A DNA stretch of 27,674 nt from COMBO-56-21 sp041559015 (GCA_041559015.1 JBFFED010000021.1:1-27674); one strand, 5' to 3'; positions 6,885 through 13,808 are shown, counted from the first letter of the stretch. Made by a program: numbers and translations. Notes: a model not told the origin generated them from the letters alone.

Positions 6885-7205
6885 CTACTCAATCGACTCC
6901 CGCAGCTCATTGACCGTATTGCTCATGGTTTCTAGAATCTCCTTCAGGTGGTCCAGGAACTCCTGTATCTTGGCAGTGGTCATCGCGCCGTCAGGGGACG
7001 GCTCGATGAGCCCTTCCTGCTCCAGTATCCTGAGGGAATACCTCACCTTGTGCTGCGGGTACTTCAGCATCTCCGAGAGCCGTATGATGCCTATCGGCTC
7101 GTTGTCCATGATCGCCTTGAGCATCGCGACGTGCCTCTGGAGGAGATCTATCTCCGTCTCGATCTTGCTCGTTAGGACAGACTTGCCGGATTTCGCTTTC
7201 ATCAT
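6885..7205 (-). CDS. Winged-helix transcriptional regulator
   Basis: A 106-aa protein from the ATG at 7205 (MMKAKSGKS); 7202 is also possible. A helical segment (KIETEIDLLQRHVAMLKAIMDNEP) leads into a winged helix: IGIIRLSEMLKYPQHKVRYSLRILEQEGLIEPSPDGA. The C-terminal helix (FLDHLKEILETMSNTVNELRESI) probably dimerises. The frame extends to a GTG at 7262, but that lies upstream of the predicted transcription start (TATA cttatatta, 7267-7275), so the shorter form is preferred. It is divergent from the ABC exporter operon and is a candidate regulator of it and of itself. Two inverted repeats lie in its promoter/leader. No effector-binding domain is visible. Confidence 0.75.
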   Translation of the reverse strand: MMKAKSGKSVLTSKIETEIDLLQRHVAMLKAIMDNEPIGIIRLSEMLKYPQHKVRYSLRILEQEGLIEPSPDGAMTTAKIQEFLDHLKEILETMSNTVNELRESIE

Positions 7206-7224
7206 CTGCACCCTCGGGGTCGAA

Positions 7225-7240
7225 GGCGGCTGGCGCCGCC
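7225..7240. promoter_or_regulatory. GC-rich hairpin in the regulator leader
   Basis: ggcggc-tggc-gccgcc is a perfect 6-bp inverted repeat just downstream of the predicted transcription start of the winged-helix gene and about 20 nt before its ATG. It could act as an RNA hairpin in the leader or as a second operator. Confidence 0.3.
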
Positions 7241-7245
7241 TGGTC

Positions 7246-7262
7246 GTGCTACATGATAGCAC
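7246..7262. promoter_or_regulatory. Operator-like palindrome next to the regulator TATA box
   Basis: gtgcta-catga-tagcac has perfect 6-bp arms and a 5-nt spacer. It sits between the TATA element (7267-7275, minus-strand orientation) and the predicted start site near 7245. A protein bound here would block transcription initiation, the classic place for archaeal autorepression. It is about 95 nt from the start of the divergent ABC operon. Confidence 0.45.
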
Positions 7263-7322
7263 TTGTAATATAAGAATGCGGAAGAGGGAACAAACCGGTT
7301 GGTAGGGTTGTGGCCAACTAAA

Positions 7323-7332
7323 TTTGATATAA
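7323..7332 (+). promoter_or_regulatory. TATA box of the ABC exporter operon
   Basis: tttgatataa is centred about 28 nt upstream of ATG 7357, predicting a leaderless first gene. No Shine-Dalgarno is present. Confidence 0.5.
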
Positions 7333-7356
7333 CCTCACACAAATAGCGTCGCTCAC

Positions 7357-8088
7357 ATGGCTGTCATCGAGGGCAGGAACCTCGTCAGGGTCTTCGGCGG
7401 CATGAAAGCCCTCGACGACGTGAGCATAACGGTCGAAGAGGGCGACTTCTTCGGGTTCTTCGGACCGAACGGGGCCGGCAAGACGACACTGATACGCATC
7501 CTTACGGGCCAGCTCGAGCCCACTTCCGGAGAGGCGAGCGTGTTGGGCGTCGACGTGGTGAAGGAGCCCCTTAAGGCAAAGGAGCTCATCGGGATTGTCC
7601 CCGAGGTCGAGAGCCCCCCGACCTATCTGACGGCCTACGAGTACCTCTATTTCGTCGGTAAGGTCAGGAAGGTAGACGACCTCGAGAGGAGGATATCCCA
7701 TTGGCTCTCGTTCTTCGACCTCGAGGAGAAGAAGGGGACGATATGCAAGGACATGTCCAAGGGCATGCGCCAGAAGCTGATGCTCGCTTCCGCATTCATC
7801 CATGACCCGAAATTGGTCTTCATGGACGAACCGTTCATCAACCTCGACCCAATCTACCAGCGCATGCTCAGGGACTACCTCGAGGAGTACGTCTCGAACG
7901 GCGGCACGATATTCATGGCCTCTCACATACTCGAGATATCCGAACGCCTGTGCAACAGGCTCGCCATCGTCAACCTGGGCAAGGTCGTCGCGCAGGGTAG
8001 GATCGAGGACCTGATCAGGGACGGCGACAGCCTGGAGAAGCTCTTCCTGCGTTCCGTAGGTGTGCGGCCCTTCGGGGGTGAAGAGTAA
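7357..8088 (+). CDS. ABC exporter ATP-binding protein (ABC-2 type)
   Basis: A 243-aa nucleotide-binding subunit. Walker A GPNGAGKT is at residues 36-43, and the Q-loop region follows as IGIVPEVESPPTY. The signature is a relaxed MSKGMRQKLMLASAF instead of LSGGQ, Walker B is LVFMDEP and the switch His is in MASHILE. This form (SKGM, followed by FINLDP) is typical of ABC-2 exporters such as the CcmA/NatA-like class. It energises the permease encoded immediately downstream. The substrate is unknown; lipids, Na+, drugs and bacteriocins are all known for relatives. It has its own TATA box and is the first gene of the operon. Confidence 0.93.
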   Translation: MAVIEGRNLVRVFGGMKALDDVSITVEEGDFFGFFGPNGAGKTTLIRILTGQLEPTSGEASVLGVDVVKEPLKAKELIGIVPEVESPPTYLTAYEYLYFVGKVRKVDDLERRISHWLSFFDLEEKKGTICKDMSKGMRQKLMLASAFIHDPKLVFMDEPFINLDPIYQRMLRDYLEEYVSNGGTIFMASHILEISERLCNRLAIVNLGKVVAQGRIEDLIRDGDSLEKLFLRSVGVRPFGGEE

Positions 8089-8108
8089 CGAAAGACCTGC
8101 TCTTCCTG

Positions 8109-9554
8109 ATGCTGAAGGAGGAGTTCCGGACCCATGCGAGCTACTCCGGCAGGGGCAGGTTCCTGTCCTTCCCCTTCTTTGTTTTCATCATGGCGCTCGG
8201 GAGCGGGCTGACCCTCGACAAGATGCTCGAGACCATCCCGCTGGAGCGCTTCGCCACCTTCGCCCACCTCGCGGCGTTCCTGTACGGCCTGAGCGTGGGC
8301 GCCTTCGGGCTGATGGGCAGGGAGTACCTCGAGCGACGCTACGGCAGGAACAACTACCTGGTGGCCATGCCATATCTCCTGCCACTGTCCTTCAGGACGA
8401 CCTTCCTGGGTATATTCCTCAGGGACGCGGTCTTCTACCTCTTCCTCATGCTTGTGCCGGCGACCCTGGGCCTCGTCGCGGCTGCGCCCTTCATGGGATT
8501 CTCCCTGGTGAGCATCGGGCTGCTGTTCCTGGCGATGTTCCTCACCTTCATGCTGGGCATGTCGCTCAGCTTCCTCGTGTCGGTGGCCTACATAAGGGAC
8601 ATGCGGGCCTTCGCACTGCTGACAGGCGCCATCGCCGCCCTGTTCATCGGCCACGGCGTGTTCGGCGTGCCCGAACTCGAGGCGCTGCTCCCGCCCCTCG
8701 GTCTCCAGATGAACGTCCAGCCGTTCGGGGCGGACTGGGCGGCCAGCGGCCGCCTGGCACTGGCTTCCGTGCTCGCGACGGTCGGGATGGCAATCATCGC
8801 CTATGCATTCGTCGAGGTGAGGATAAGCACTCAGTCGAAGACGCACGAGGACCTGCTCCCATCCTACCACAAGCGGATCAGGATTGTGGAGGGCCTTGGG
8901 AGAAGCCTGCTGGCCAAGGAGCTCCTCGACCTGCGGAGGAGCGGCATCGTCGCGAAGATGTTCTTCGCGTTCGTGCTCCCGCTTCTGTTCCTTTCGTTCA
9001 CCACCTGGTACGTGAACTACGGTCTAGCGATACCAGTTGGGTTCAACGCGGTGTTCTACGCCGCGATGGTCGGTTTCATAGGGATCATGATGTACAGCTG
9101 GCTGAACAACGTAGACCTGTCGGAGTACTACTCGCTCCTGCCAGTGACCGTCCCGCAGCTCATAAGGATCAGGATAGTGGTGTTCCTGATTCTGACCCTG
9201 GGGATATCGGCCTTCTTCGTCCTGGCCATCTCGATCCTGAACGGGGAGACGGAGCTCCTATGGCTCGCTCTGTTGGTCATGCTCGTGACCTCGATATACA
9301 TGGTCGTTATGACGGCCTACCTCACCGGTCTGAAGACCAACACCTTCCTCTTCGACACCGGGGTCCTGGCGAGGTTCAGCGTTATGTCCTTCCTTCCGGA
9401 CCTCTGCTTGACCATCCTTTCCTTCAGCCTTCTGGCCAGCTGGACTTTGGCTGTTGCCGGCATCGCCCTCGTCCTGGGTTCGATGGCAGTCGCGACTAGG
9501 ATCCTGTACAAGGGGATAGAGTCCAAATGGGCCCGGACACCATTCGGCTCATGA
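8109..9554 (+). CDS. ABC-2 type exporter permease
   Basis: A 481-aa membrane protein with about ten to twelve hydrophobic segments in two halves, separated by a polar stretch (EVRISTQSKTHEDLLPSYHKRIRIVEGLGRSLLAKELLDL, around residues 235-275). The second half opens with KELLDLRRSG, an amphipathic segment common in ABC-2 permeases. It partners the ATPase at 7357-8088. ATG 8109 is the first canonical start, but it lacks a ribosome binding site. The open frame extends back to 8082, and ACG at 8088 overlaps the upstream stop as TAACG, seven bases after gggggtg; translation may really begin there and add seven residues (TKDLLFL). Confidence 0.85.
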   Translation: MLKEEFRTHASYSGRGRFLSFPFFVFIMALGSGLTLDKMLETIPLERFATFAHLAAFLYGLSVGAFGLMGREYLERRYGRNNYLVAMPYLLPLSFRTTFLGIFLRDAVFYLFLMLVPATLGLVAAAPFMGFSLVSIGLLFLAMFLTFMLGMSLSFLVSVAYIRDMRAFALLTGAIAALFIGHGVFGVPELEALLPPLGLQMNVQPFGADWAASGRLALASVLATVGMAIIAYAFVEVRISTQSKTHEDLLPSYHKRIRIVEGLGRSLLAKELLDLRRSGIVAKMFFAFVLPLLFLSFTTWYVNYGLAIPVGFNAVFYAAMVGFIGIMMYSWLNNVDLSEYYSLLPVTVPQLIRIRIVVFLILTLGISAFFVLAISILNGETELLWLALLVMLVTSIYMVVMTAYLTGLKTNTFLFDTGVLARFSVMSFLPDLCLTILSFSLLASWTLAVAGIALVLGSMAVATRILYKGIESKWARTPFGS

Positions 9555-9602
9555 GCGTCCTGCCCTATATGGATGCGAGGGCGCAGGTTCGGAGTTGAGG
9601 CG

Positions 9603-10178
9603 ATGGTTACGAGGGAGGCCTTGGTCAGACGGGGCGTACACGCTCTGATCGGGCTCGCGCCGCTCTACTACCTCCTCCCTGTCGAGATAGAGCCCCTGGG
9701 GGTCCGCCGCTGGATGCTCCTGGTGGCCTTCCTGTGCGTCATCATCACCTTCGAGTCAGTCCGGCTCGCGATGGGGTGGAAGTTCTTCGGTCTCAGACCC
9801 CACGAGACAAAACAGATAGCGTCGTTCGCATGGGCGGCCGCGGGCATAACGGCCACGCTATGGCTCTTCCCCATCGAGGTCGCCACGGCAGCGCTGGTCG
9901 GCATGGCCCTGGTCGACCCGTTGGCGGGCGTCCTCAGAGGGACGGGGGTGCGCAACAAGGTAACGCTCTCCTCATGTTCTGTTGCGTACTTTGCGGTCGC
10001 CCTTCCCCCGCTCGTGCTGCTGGGGGACCTGGCATTCATGGGGAGCATCGCAGCCGCCGCGGTCGGAGCCGCCCTGGCTATACCCTCGGAGTGGTTCGAC
10101 GTGCCCTACGTGGACGACGACTTCCTGATGCTCGTCATACCGGCCATCGGCATGACGGCGATCACGCTCGCGCTGTGA
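9603..10178 (+). CDS. Dolichol kinase / CTP-transferase-like membrane protein
   Basis: A 191-aa protein with six or so membrane helices. It opens with REALVRRGVHALIGLAPLYYLLP, a charged patch then a helix that recalls the start of SEC59/dolichol-kinase and phytol-kinase proteins. The loop ALVDPLAGVLRGTGVRNKVT corresponds to the GDPxAxxxGxxxGxxK cytidyl-binding motif of this superfamily, with the G before DP replaced by V. The C-terminal PYVDDDFLMLVIPAIGM matches the DDNLxIPL-type ending. In archaea such proteins are thought to phosphorylate polyprenols or isoprenoid alcohols using CTP. ATG 9603 is preferred to ATG 9573 because a TATA-like cctatat (9564-9570) would place the start site near 9594. 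It directly follows the ABC permease. Confidence 0.75.
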   Translation: MVTREALVRRGVHALIGLAPLYYLLPVEIEPLGVRRWMLLVAFLCVIITFESVRLAMGWKFFGLRPHETKQIASFAWAAAGITATLWLFPIEVATAALVGMALVDPLAGVLRGTGVRNKVTLSSCSVAYFAVALPPLVLLGDLAFMGSIAAAAVGAALAIPSEWFDVPYVDDDFLMLVIPAIGMTAITLAL

Positions 10179-10201
10179 GTCATCCGTCGGAGAAAGGGCC
10201 C

Positions 10202-10495
10202 TCAGAGCAGCTCGAGCTTGCCGAATTTGCCCGTGCTGACCTGGAGCTTGTTCTTGTATGACGAGGTCCAGCCGTTCGTGATCTTTATCCTGGAGTTGAC
10301 CTCGACCTTCTCTATATCGTCGTTCCACAGGGTCACGGAGACGGTGTCGCCGTTGTCATCCTTGCCTACCGCGTCGCACACCCTTCCGGAAGCGCCGCTC
10401 CACTTGGACTGGAACTCCCTCGGCTCGCTCTTCTCGGTGATTGTGAGGACGAGCTCGTCGACTTTCGACCTATCTTTCAAGTCCTTCGCCATCAT
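10202..10495 (-). CDS. Single OB-fold nucleic-acid-binding protein (RPA/SSB-like)
   Basis: A 97-aa protein consisting of one OB-fold. KVDELVLTITEKSEPREF starts the first strands, followed by GRVCDAVGKDDNGDTVSVTLWNDDIEKVEVNSRIKITNGW, the typical archaeal RPA-like strand pattern in which VTLWND and INNGW-like motifs recur. It ends KLQVSTGKFGKLELL. Stand-alone OB-folds of this kind bind single-stranded DNA or RNA; no zinc finger or second OB-fold is present. MM at the start leaves a one-codon ambiguity. TATA-like elements (tttaagta, near 10540 on the minus strand) would give a short leader of about 17 nt. It converges with the dolichol-kinase-like gene. Confidence 0.85.
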   Translation of the reverse strand: MMAKDLKDRSKVDELVLTITEKSEPREFQSKWSGASGRVCDAVGKDDNGDTVSVTLWNDDIEKVEVNSRIKITNGWTSSYKNKLQVSTGKFGKLELL

Positions 10496-10567
10496 GTTTC
10501 AGCACGACCTGCGCTCCGCGGTACAGTTTAACCCTACTTAAAGCATACGCTCGCCGGACAGCCGCTT

Positions 10568-10596
10568 CGCCCCCTCGGACTCCGTCCGAGGAGGCG
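10568..10596. promoter_or_regulatory. Strong hairpin between divergent genes
   Basis: cgccccctcggac-tcc-gtccgaggaggcg forms a 13-bp stem with one mismatch and a 3-nt loop. It lies between the OB-fold gene (-) and the ArsR-like regulator (+), upstream of both predicted promoters, so it is unlikely to be in either mRNA. It has no following T-tract on either strand. It could be an operator, a cruciform, or part of a small RNA; the sequence does not decide. Confidence 0.4.
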
Positions 10597-10650
10597 CGAA
10601 TCCAGCACGTGCCAGTCGGTCAAATTTGTGCATCCGCGTCCCCAATTAGG

Positions 10651-10658
10651 CTTATAAG
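10651..10658 (+). promoter_or_regulatory. TATA box of the ArsR-like regulator
   Basis: cttataag is centred about 28 nt before ATG 10683, giving a leaderless start for the first gene of the regulator-trm56-HD operon. Confidence 0.6.
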
Positions 10659-10682
10659 CCCACAATAGGATAAGGTCTGTCT

Positions 10683-11180
10683 ATGACTAGGATCAAGGTC
10701 ATCACCGAACCGGCTGAACTTGTTCCGATGTTCCGGGCGGTCGATACCAAGGTCAAGCGAGAGGTCCTGAAACTCGTCACCCTCGAGTGGCACACGATGC
10801 GGGACATCGAGAAGCAGTTCGGGCCGGCGGGGAAGGACGCCCTGCAGTTCTTCGAGAAGATGAAGCTCGTCGAGACGAGATGGCAGACCTCCCCTGACCA
10901 GCAACCGGAGAAGGCGTACCACACATACTACACGTCCTTCCACATAAACGCCTCGTGGCCGGTCTACGAGATCAGCGACGTGCTGTCCGCGGCGGTCATG
11001 GAGGAGAAGGAGTTCCTGAAGCTCGAGAAGCAGATCCAGGAGATGATCGGCGCCCAGGGCAAGTTCGCCGGGGACGTGGCCGAGGTCCTCGGGGTCACCT
11101 TCACCATGCTCAAGAGCCTCGTCAAGAGGAGCACCAAGCTCGACTACAGGGGCCACAGGATAGAGCGGGTCAAGGAGTAG
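10683..11180 (+). CDS. Archaeal ArsR-like winged-helix regulator
   Basis: A 165-aa protein. FRAVDTKVKREVLKLVTLEWHTMRDIEKQFGPAGKDALQFFEKMKLVETRWQ is an ArsR-type winged helix (residues ~17-68) with the recognition helix around GPAGKDALQFFEKM. YHTYYTSFHINASWPVYEISDVLSAAVM forms the wing and a following strand. The C-terminal ~60 residues (EEKEFLKLEKQIQEMIGAQGKF...VLGVTFTMLKSLVKRSTKLDYRGHRIE) look like a second small helical domain. It resembles the archaeal predicted-regulator group COG1777. It lies 17 nt upstream of trm56 in the same direction. The target is unknown. Confidence 0.8.
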   Translation: MTRIKVITEPAELVPMFRAVDTKVKREVLKLVTLEWHTMRDIEKQFGPAGKDALQFFEKMKLVETRWQTSPDQQPEKAYHTYYTSFHINASWPVYEISDVLSAAVMEEKEFLKLEKQIQEMIGAQGKFAGDVAEVLGVTFTMLKSLVKRSTKLDYRGHRIERVKE

Positions 11181-11197
11181 CCGCTCGGAGCGGTCAC

Positions 11198-11737
11198 ATG
11201 ATAGTCGTTCTAAGGCTGGGCCATCGGCCCAACAGGGACCAGCGGGTCACTACCCATGTCGCCCTCACCGCCAGGGCGCTCGGCGCGGACGAGGTGTGGG
11301 TCTCCGCTGAGGACGATGGCCTCGAGAGGACCGTCAGGGGTGTCGTCGAGAGGTTCGGAGGCCGGTTCAGGATAAGGACAGGGGTGGACTGGCGCAAGGC
11401 AATCAAGGCGTGGAAGGGGGATGTCGTCCATCTGACCATGTACGGGGAGAGGCTCTCGAAGACGCTGCCCGCACTCAAGTCGAAGAAGCTCCTGATAGTC
11501 GTCGGGGCGGAGAAGGTCCCCCGGGAGCTGTACGACCTGGCCACGGTCAACGTTTCCGTGGGCAACCAGCCGCACTCCGAGGTCGCCGCTCTTGCTATAT
11601 TTCTCGACAGGTATACGGGTGGGAAGCCATTAGACAGGGACTTCAGGGGACGGCTGAGGATAGTCCCGAACCCCAGGGGGAAGACGGTAGTTGACAGGGG
11701 AGAGCGCCGGCGCAGCAAAGGTTCCAGACAGAGATGA
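11198..11737 (+). CDS. trm56: tRNA (cytidine(56)-2'-O)-methyltransferase aTrm56
   Basis: A 179-aa SPOUT-class enzyme that methylates the 2'-OH of C56 in the T-loop of archaeal tRNAs using S-adenosylmethionine. The family opening VVLRLGHRPNRDQRVTTHVALTARALGAD is complete. The middle carries the VDWRKAIKAWKGDVVHLTMYGERL segment. The C-terminal knot holds IVVGAEKVPRELYDLATVNVSVGNQPHSEVAALAIFLDRYTGG, including the conserved GxEKVP and the VGNQPHSEVAALA SAM-binding region. The basic tail (RGERRRSKGSRQR) overlaps the next gene. ATG 11198 gives the usual length. C56 modification supports the D-loop/T-loop contact and thus tRNA stability. Confidence 0.95.
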   Translation: MIVVLRLGHRPNRDQRVTTHVALTARALGADEVWVSAEDDGLERTVRGVVERFGGRFRIRTGVDWRKAIKAWKGDVVHLTMYGERLSKTLPALKSKKLLIVVGAEKVPRELYDLATVNVSVGNQPHSEVAALAIFLDRYTGGKPLDRDFRGRLRIVPNPRGKTVVDRGERRRSKGSRQR

Positions 11738-12233
11738 GTGCCTGTGCCTGCTGAGAGAGCATGGCTGTGACAGCGACGTGATAGCTCACTGCGAGGCCGT
11801 CGCGGACCTCGCGCTCAGGATAGCCAGGAAGTGCAGGGCGGACGTCGCGCTCGTCCTGGCGGGAGCGCTGCTCCACGACATCGGGAGGTGCAGGACGCAC
11901 TCTATCTCCCACGCAGTCGAAGGGGCGAGGATCGCCAGGTCGCTCAAGCTTCCGGACGCCCTCTGCAAGATAGTCGAGAGACATGTAGGCGCGGGCATAA
12001 CCGCCAAGGAGGCCGTAGAGATCGGCATCCCGAGGAAGAACTACACCCCGCAGACGCTCGAGGAGAAGATAGTGGCGCACGCTGACAACCTCCTCTCAGG
12101 TTCGAGGCGCACATCGATAGAGGAAGCGGTCTCGCACCTTGCCAGGAAGGGTCATCACGAGTCCGCCCTCAAGGTGCTCCGCCTGCACGAGGAACTGTCA
12201 GAGAAGTGCGGGACGAACGTCGATTGGATATGA
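11691..12233 (+). CDS. HD-domain phosphohydrolase (TIGR00295-like)
   Basis: A 180-aa HD-superfamily protein. The metal ligands are visible: His33 (HCEAVADLAL), the HD pair His62-Asp63 in LLHDIGRCRTH, then His70 and His74, and a late Asp in VAHADNL. Small archaeal proteins of this type (TIGR00295) are probably metal-dependent phosphohydrolases; the substrate is not known. The start is a TTG at 11691 that overlaps trm56 by 47 nt, and no ATG or GTG lies nearer. The family usually begins just before DECLCLL, so the true N-terminus may be a few residues shorter. The overlap implies co-expression with trm56. Confidence 0.85.
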   Translation: MTGESAGAAKVPDRDECLCLLREHGCDSDVIAHCEAVADLALRIARKCRADVALVLAGALLHDIGRCRTHSISHAVEGARIARSLKLPDALCKIVERHVGAGITAKEAVEIGIPRKNYTPQTLEEKIVAHADNLLSGSRRTSIEEAVSHLARKGHHESALKVLRLHEELSEKCGTNVDWI

Positions 12234-12257
12234 ACACGCCGATTCTCGCCGGGCGGG

Positions 12258-12767
12258 TCAGTGAGAATACCTTCCGAACTCGCCTCGGATGTGCGCGTCC
12301 CTCAACTTGTGGTACGCCTCGGCGTTCCTCTTGGCCGCCTCTCGGAGCGCTGGGTCACCCTGCCTGACTATCTTGGCCGGGACGCCTACCACGAGGCTCC
12401 CCTCGGGCACCTTCATCCCCTCTTTCACGACCGCACCGGCCCCTATCACGGATCCGCTGCCGATCTCCGCGCCGTCCAGTATGCAGGAGTTCATGCCGAC
12501 TATGACGTGGTCCCCTATCGTCGCCGCGTGGACTATCGCTCCATGCCCGACCGAGACGTTCCGACCGATCACGGTCGGCCTTCCGGGGTTCCCATGGACC
12601 TGGCAGTGCTCTTGGATGCTGGACCCCTCGCCTATCACGATCTCTGAGAGGTCGGCACGGATGACTGCGTAAGGCCATATGCTGCAGCCTCTCTCCACGA
12701 CCACGTCGCCGATTATGATGGCTTCTGGAGCGACATAGCATGAAGGGTCCACCCTCGGAGCCGCCAT
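12258..12767 (-). CDS. Gamma-carbonic-anhydrase-like hexapeptide-repeat protein
   Basis: A 169-aa left-handed beta-helix protein of the gamma-carbonic anhydrase family (YrdA/PaaY/Cam-like). The opening APEAIIIGDVVVERGCSIWPYAVIRADLSEIVIGEGSSIQEHCQVHGN is characteristic, with R38 and Q52. The three metal-binding His are His58, His75 and His80 (QVHGN, GHGAIVH). The repeat continues to GAVVKEGMKVPEGSLVVGVPAKIVRQ, followed by a helical tail. Relatives hydrate CO2 or bind acyl-CoA or other metabolites. The acidic loop with the proton-shuttle Glu of Cam is not evident, so activity is uncertain. It converges with the HD gene, 24 nt apart. Confidence 0.92.
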   Translation of the reverse strand: MAAPRVDPSCYVAPEAIIIGDVVVERGCSIWPYAVIRADLSEIVIGEGSSIQEHCQVHGNPGRPTVIGRNVSVGHGAIVHAATIGDHVIVGMNSCILDGAEIGSGSVIGAGAVVKEGMKVPEGSLVVGVPAKIVRQGDPALREAAKRNAEAYHKLRDAHIRGEFGRYSH

Positions 12768-12800
12768 GAGGCGCGGAAGAGTGGGCCTACGATAAATACT

Positions 12801-13106
12801 TCATTCCTTGACAGGGGCGGGCTTGTCAGTCTTTGGTTTGGTGCCCTTCTTGAGCGCGACCCTCTTCGGGAAGTACTTCAGTATAACGACGTCCCCGATG
12901 GCAGATATCCACCTGTAGGGCACGTTGACCGACTTCGAACCCTCGACAAGGAGCGGGTTCGTGTCAGTTATGAAGAGTCCCTGGATCTTGCTCTCGTCGA
13001 CGTCGACCACCAGGTTGCCGACGTTGCCAAGGTAGATCCCCTGGCTGGTGTAGACCTGCAATCCTATCATATCAGAAGCTTCTTCGAGCGGCATCCGACA
13101 TCCCAT
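12801..13106 (-). CDS. PRC-barrel domain protein
   Basis: About 101 aa from ATG 13106 (MGCRMPLEEASDM). The PRC-barrel core is DMIGLQVYTSQGIYLGNVGNLVVDVDESKIQGLFITDTNPLL...SVNVPYRWISAIGDVVILKYFP, followed by a Lys/Pro-rich tail (KKGTKPKTDKPAPVKE). PRC-barrels are small beta-barrels found in RNA-processing (RimM) and photosynthetic reaction-centre proteins; stand-alone archaeal forms are abundant and mostly uncharacterised. The TATA-like ttttaagg (13127-13134, minus strand) predicts initiation near 13105, so a leaderless start at 13106 is preferred to ATG 13121. ATG 13094 is also possible. It is divergent from thioredoxin. Confidence 0.85.
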   Translation of the reverse strand: MGCRMPLEEASDMIGLQVYTSQGIYLGNVGNLVVDVDESKIQGLFITDTNPLLVEGSKSVNVPYRWISAIGDVVILKYFPKRVALKKGTKPKTDKPAPVKE

Positions 13107-13159
13107 CGACCGTATCGTCATCCGCTCCTTAAAAGCTTACTGCAGTCTGGCTAGGCGCT

Positions 13160-13178
13160 CTCAAGACTACGTCTTGAG
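13160..13178. promoter_or_regulatory. Perfect inverted repeat between PRC-barrel and thioredoxin genes
   Basis: ctcaagac-tac-gtcttgag has 8-bp perfect arms around a 3-nt centre. It lies upstream of both divergent promoters (TATA near 13131 on minus, near 13208 on plus). It is a good candidate for a dimeric regulator site controlling thioredoxin, the PRC gene or both. It would also fold as a hairpin if transcribed. Confidence 0.45.
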
Positions 13179-13274
13179 GTGTCGGGCGGACCTTTTCGGA
13201 GCAATCTTTAACTACTCCGGATGTGTACGGTAATTCTGCATTCGTGCACAATCGCATGCGGCTCGGTGAGGACG

Positions 13275-13688
13275 ATGTCAACTGAGGTCGAGGAGATAAG
13301 ACAGAAGAAGATGGCCGAGATGATGAGGAGAGCTGAAGCCTCGACTACTAGAGGCAACGGATGGCCCGACGCCCCAATAGTGGTCACTGATTCAGATTTC
13401 GAGGACCTCATAAAGAGGTATCCGAAGGTCGTGGTCGACTGCTGGGCGCCTTGGTGTGGCCCGTGCAGAATGCTCTCCCCGACGATAGACGCAATCGCCA
13501 AGGAGATGAAGGGCAAGGTCGTGTTCGCGAAGGTCAACACGGACGAGAACTTCGGAGTCGCGGGCAAGTTCAGGGTCATGAGCATCCCGACACTGCTGTT
13601 CTTCAAGGACGGAAAGCTCGTCGACAAGTCGATTGGCGCAGCCCCGAAAGGCATGGTGGAGAACCAGATCCACAAAGCCCTCGGGTGA
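13275..13688 (+). CDS. trxA: Thioredoxin with N-terminal helical extension
   Basis: A 137-aa thioredoxin with active site WCGPC at residues 60-64 (Cys61, Cys64), buried Asp55 in VVVDCWAPW, and the cis-Pro loop MSIPTLLFF. It reduces disulfides and peroxiredoxins, taking electrons from thioredoxin reductase (trxB at 516). An extension of about 30 residues (MSTEVEEIRQKKMAEMMRRA, then a Thr/Gly-rich linker) precedes the fold. ATG 13275 is chosen because ggtgagg lies just upstream and the TATA-like tcttta (13204-13209) predicts a start near 13235, which excludes ATG 13221. A T-rich tract follows the gene. Confidence 0.95.
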   Translation: MSTEVEEIRQKKMAEMMRRAEASTTRGNGWPDAPIVVTDSDFEDLIKRYPKVVVDCWAPWCGPCRMLSPTIDAIAKEMKGKVVFAKVNTDENFGVAGKFRVMSIPTLLFFKDGKLVDKSIGAAPKGMVENQIHKALG

Positions 13689-13719
13689 GACTCAAGATAA
13701 CCCCCCATCCCCCACCCAC

Positions 13720-13731
13720 TTTTTCTTTTTT
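13720..13731 (+). terminator. Poly-T terminator after thioredoxin
   Basis: tttttctttttt follows a C-rich stretch 32 nt after the thioredoxin stop codon. Oligo-T tracts on the coding strand act as archaeal intrinsic terminators without needing a hairpin. The next gene has its own TATA-like element (gcttaaat, 13769-13776), which fits a transcript boundary here. Confidence 0.65.
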
Positions 13732-13808
13732 CACAGGTCAGCGTCAGCTCCGGCAACTGGGAATGGAAAGCTTAAATCGCCCTACCCCTGTCATCTCCGA
13801 CGGTTGCG

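Noticed and set aside
7206..7262. GTG start adding 19 residues to the winged-helix regulator
   Set aside because: It lies upstream of the transcription start predicted from the TATA box at 7267-7275 and within the operator-like palindrome.
7923..8870. 315-aa open frame opposite the ABC exporter
   Set aside because: The product is a Glu/Gln/His-rich composition artefact (repeated EEHRQEQQ-type runs) antisense to a membrane protein.
8060..9499. 479-aa frame overlapping the exporter permease in another plus frame
   Set aside because: It is Arg/Gly/Pro-rich and lacks hydrophobic segments; the 481-aa frame is an obvious membrane protein.
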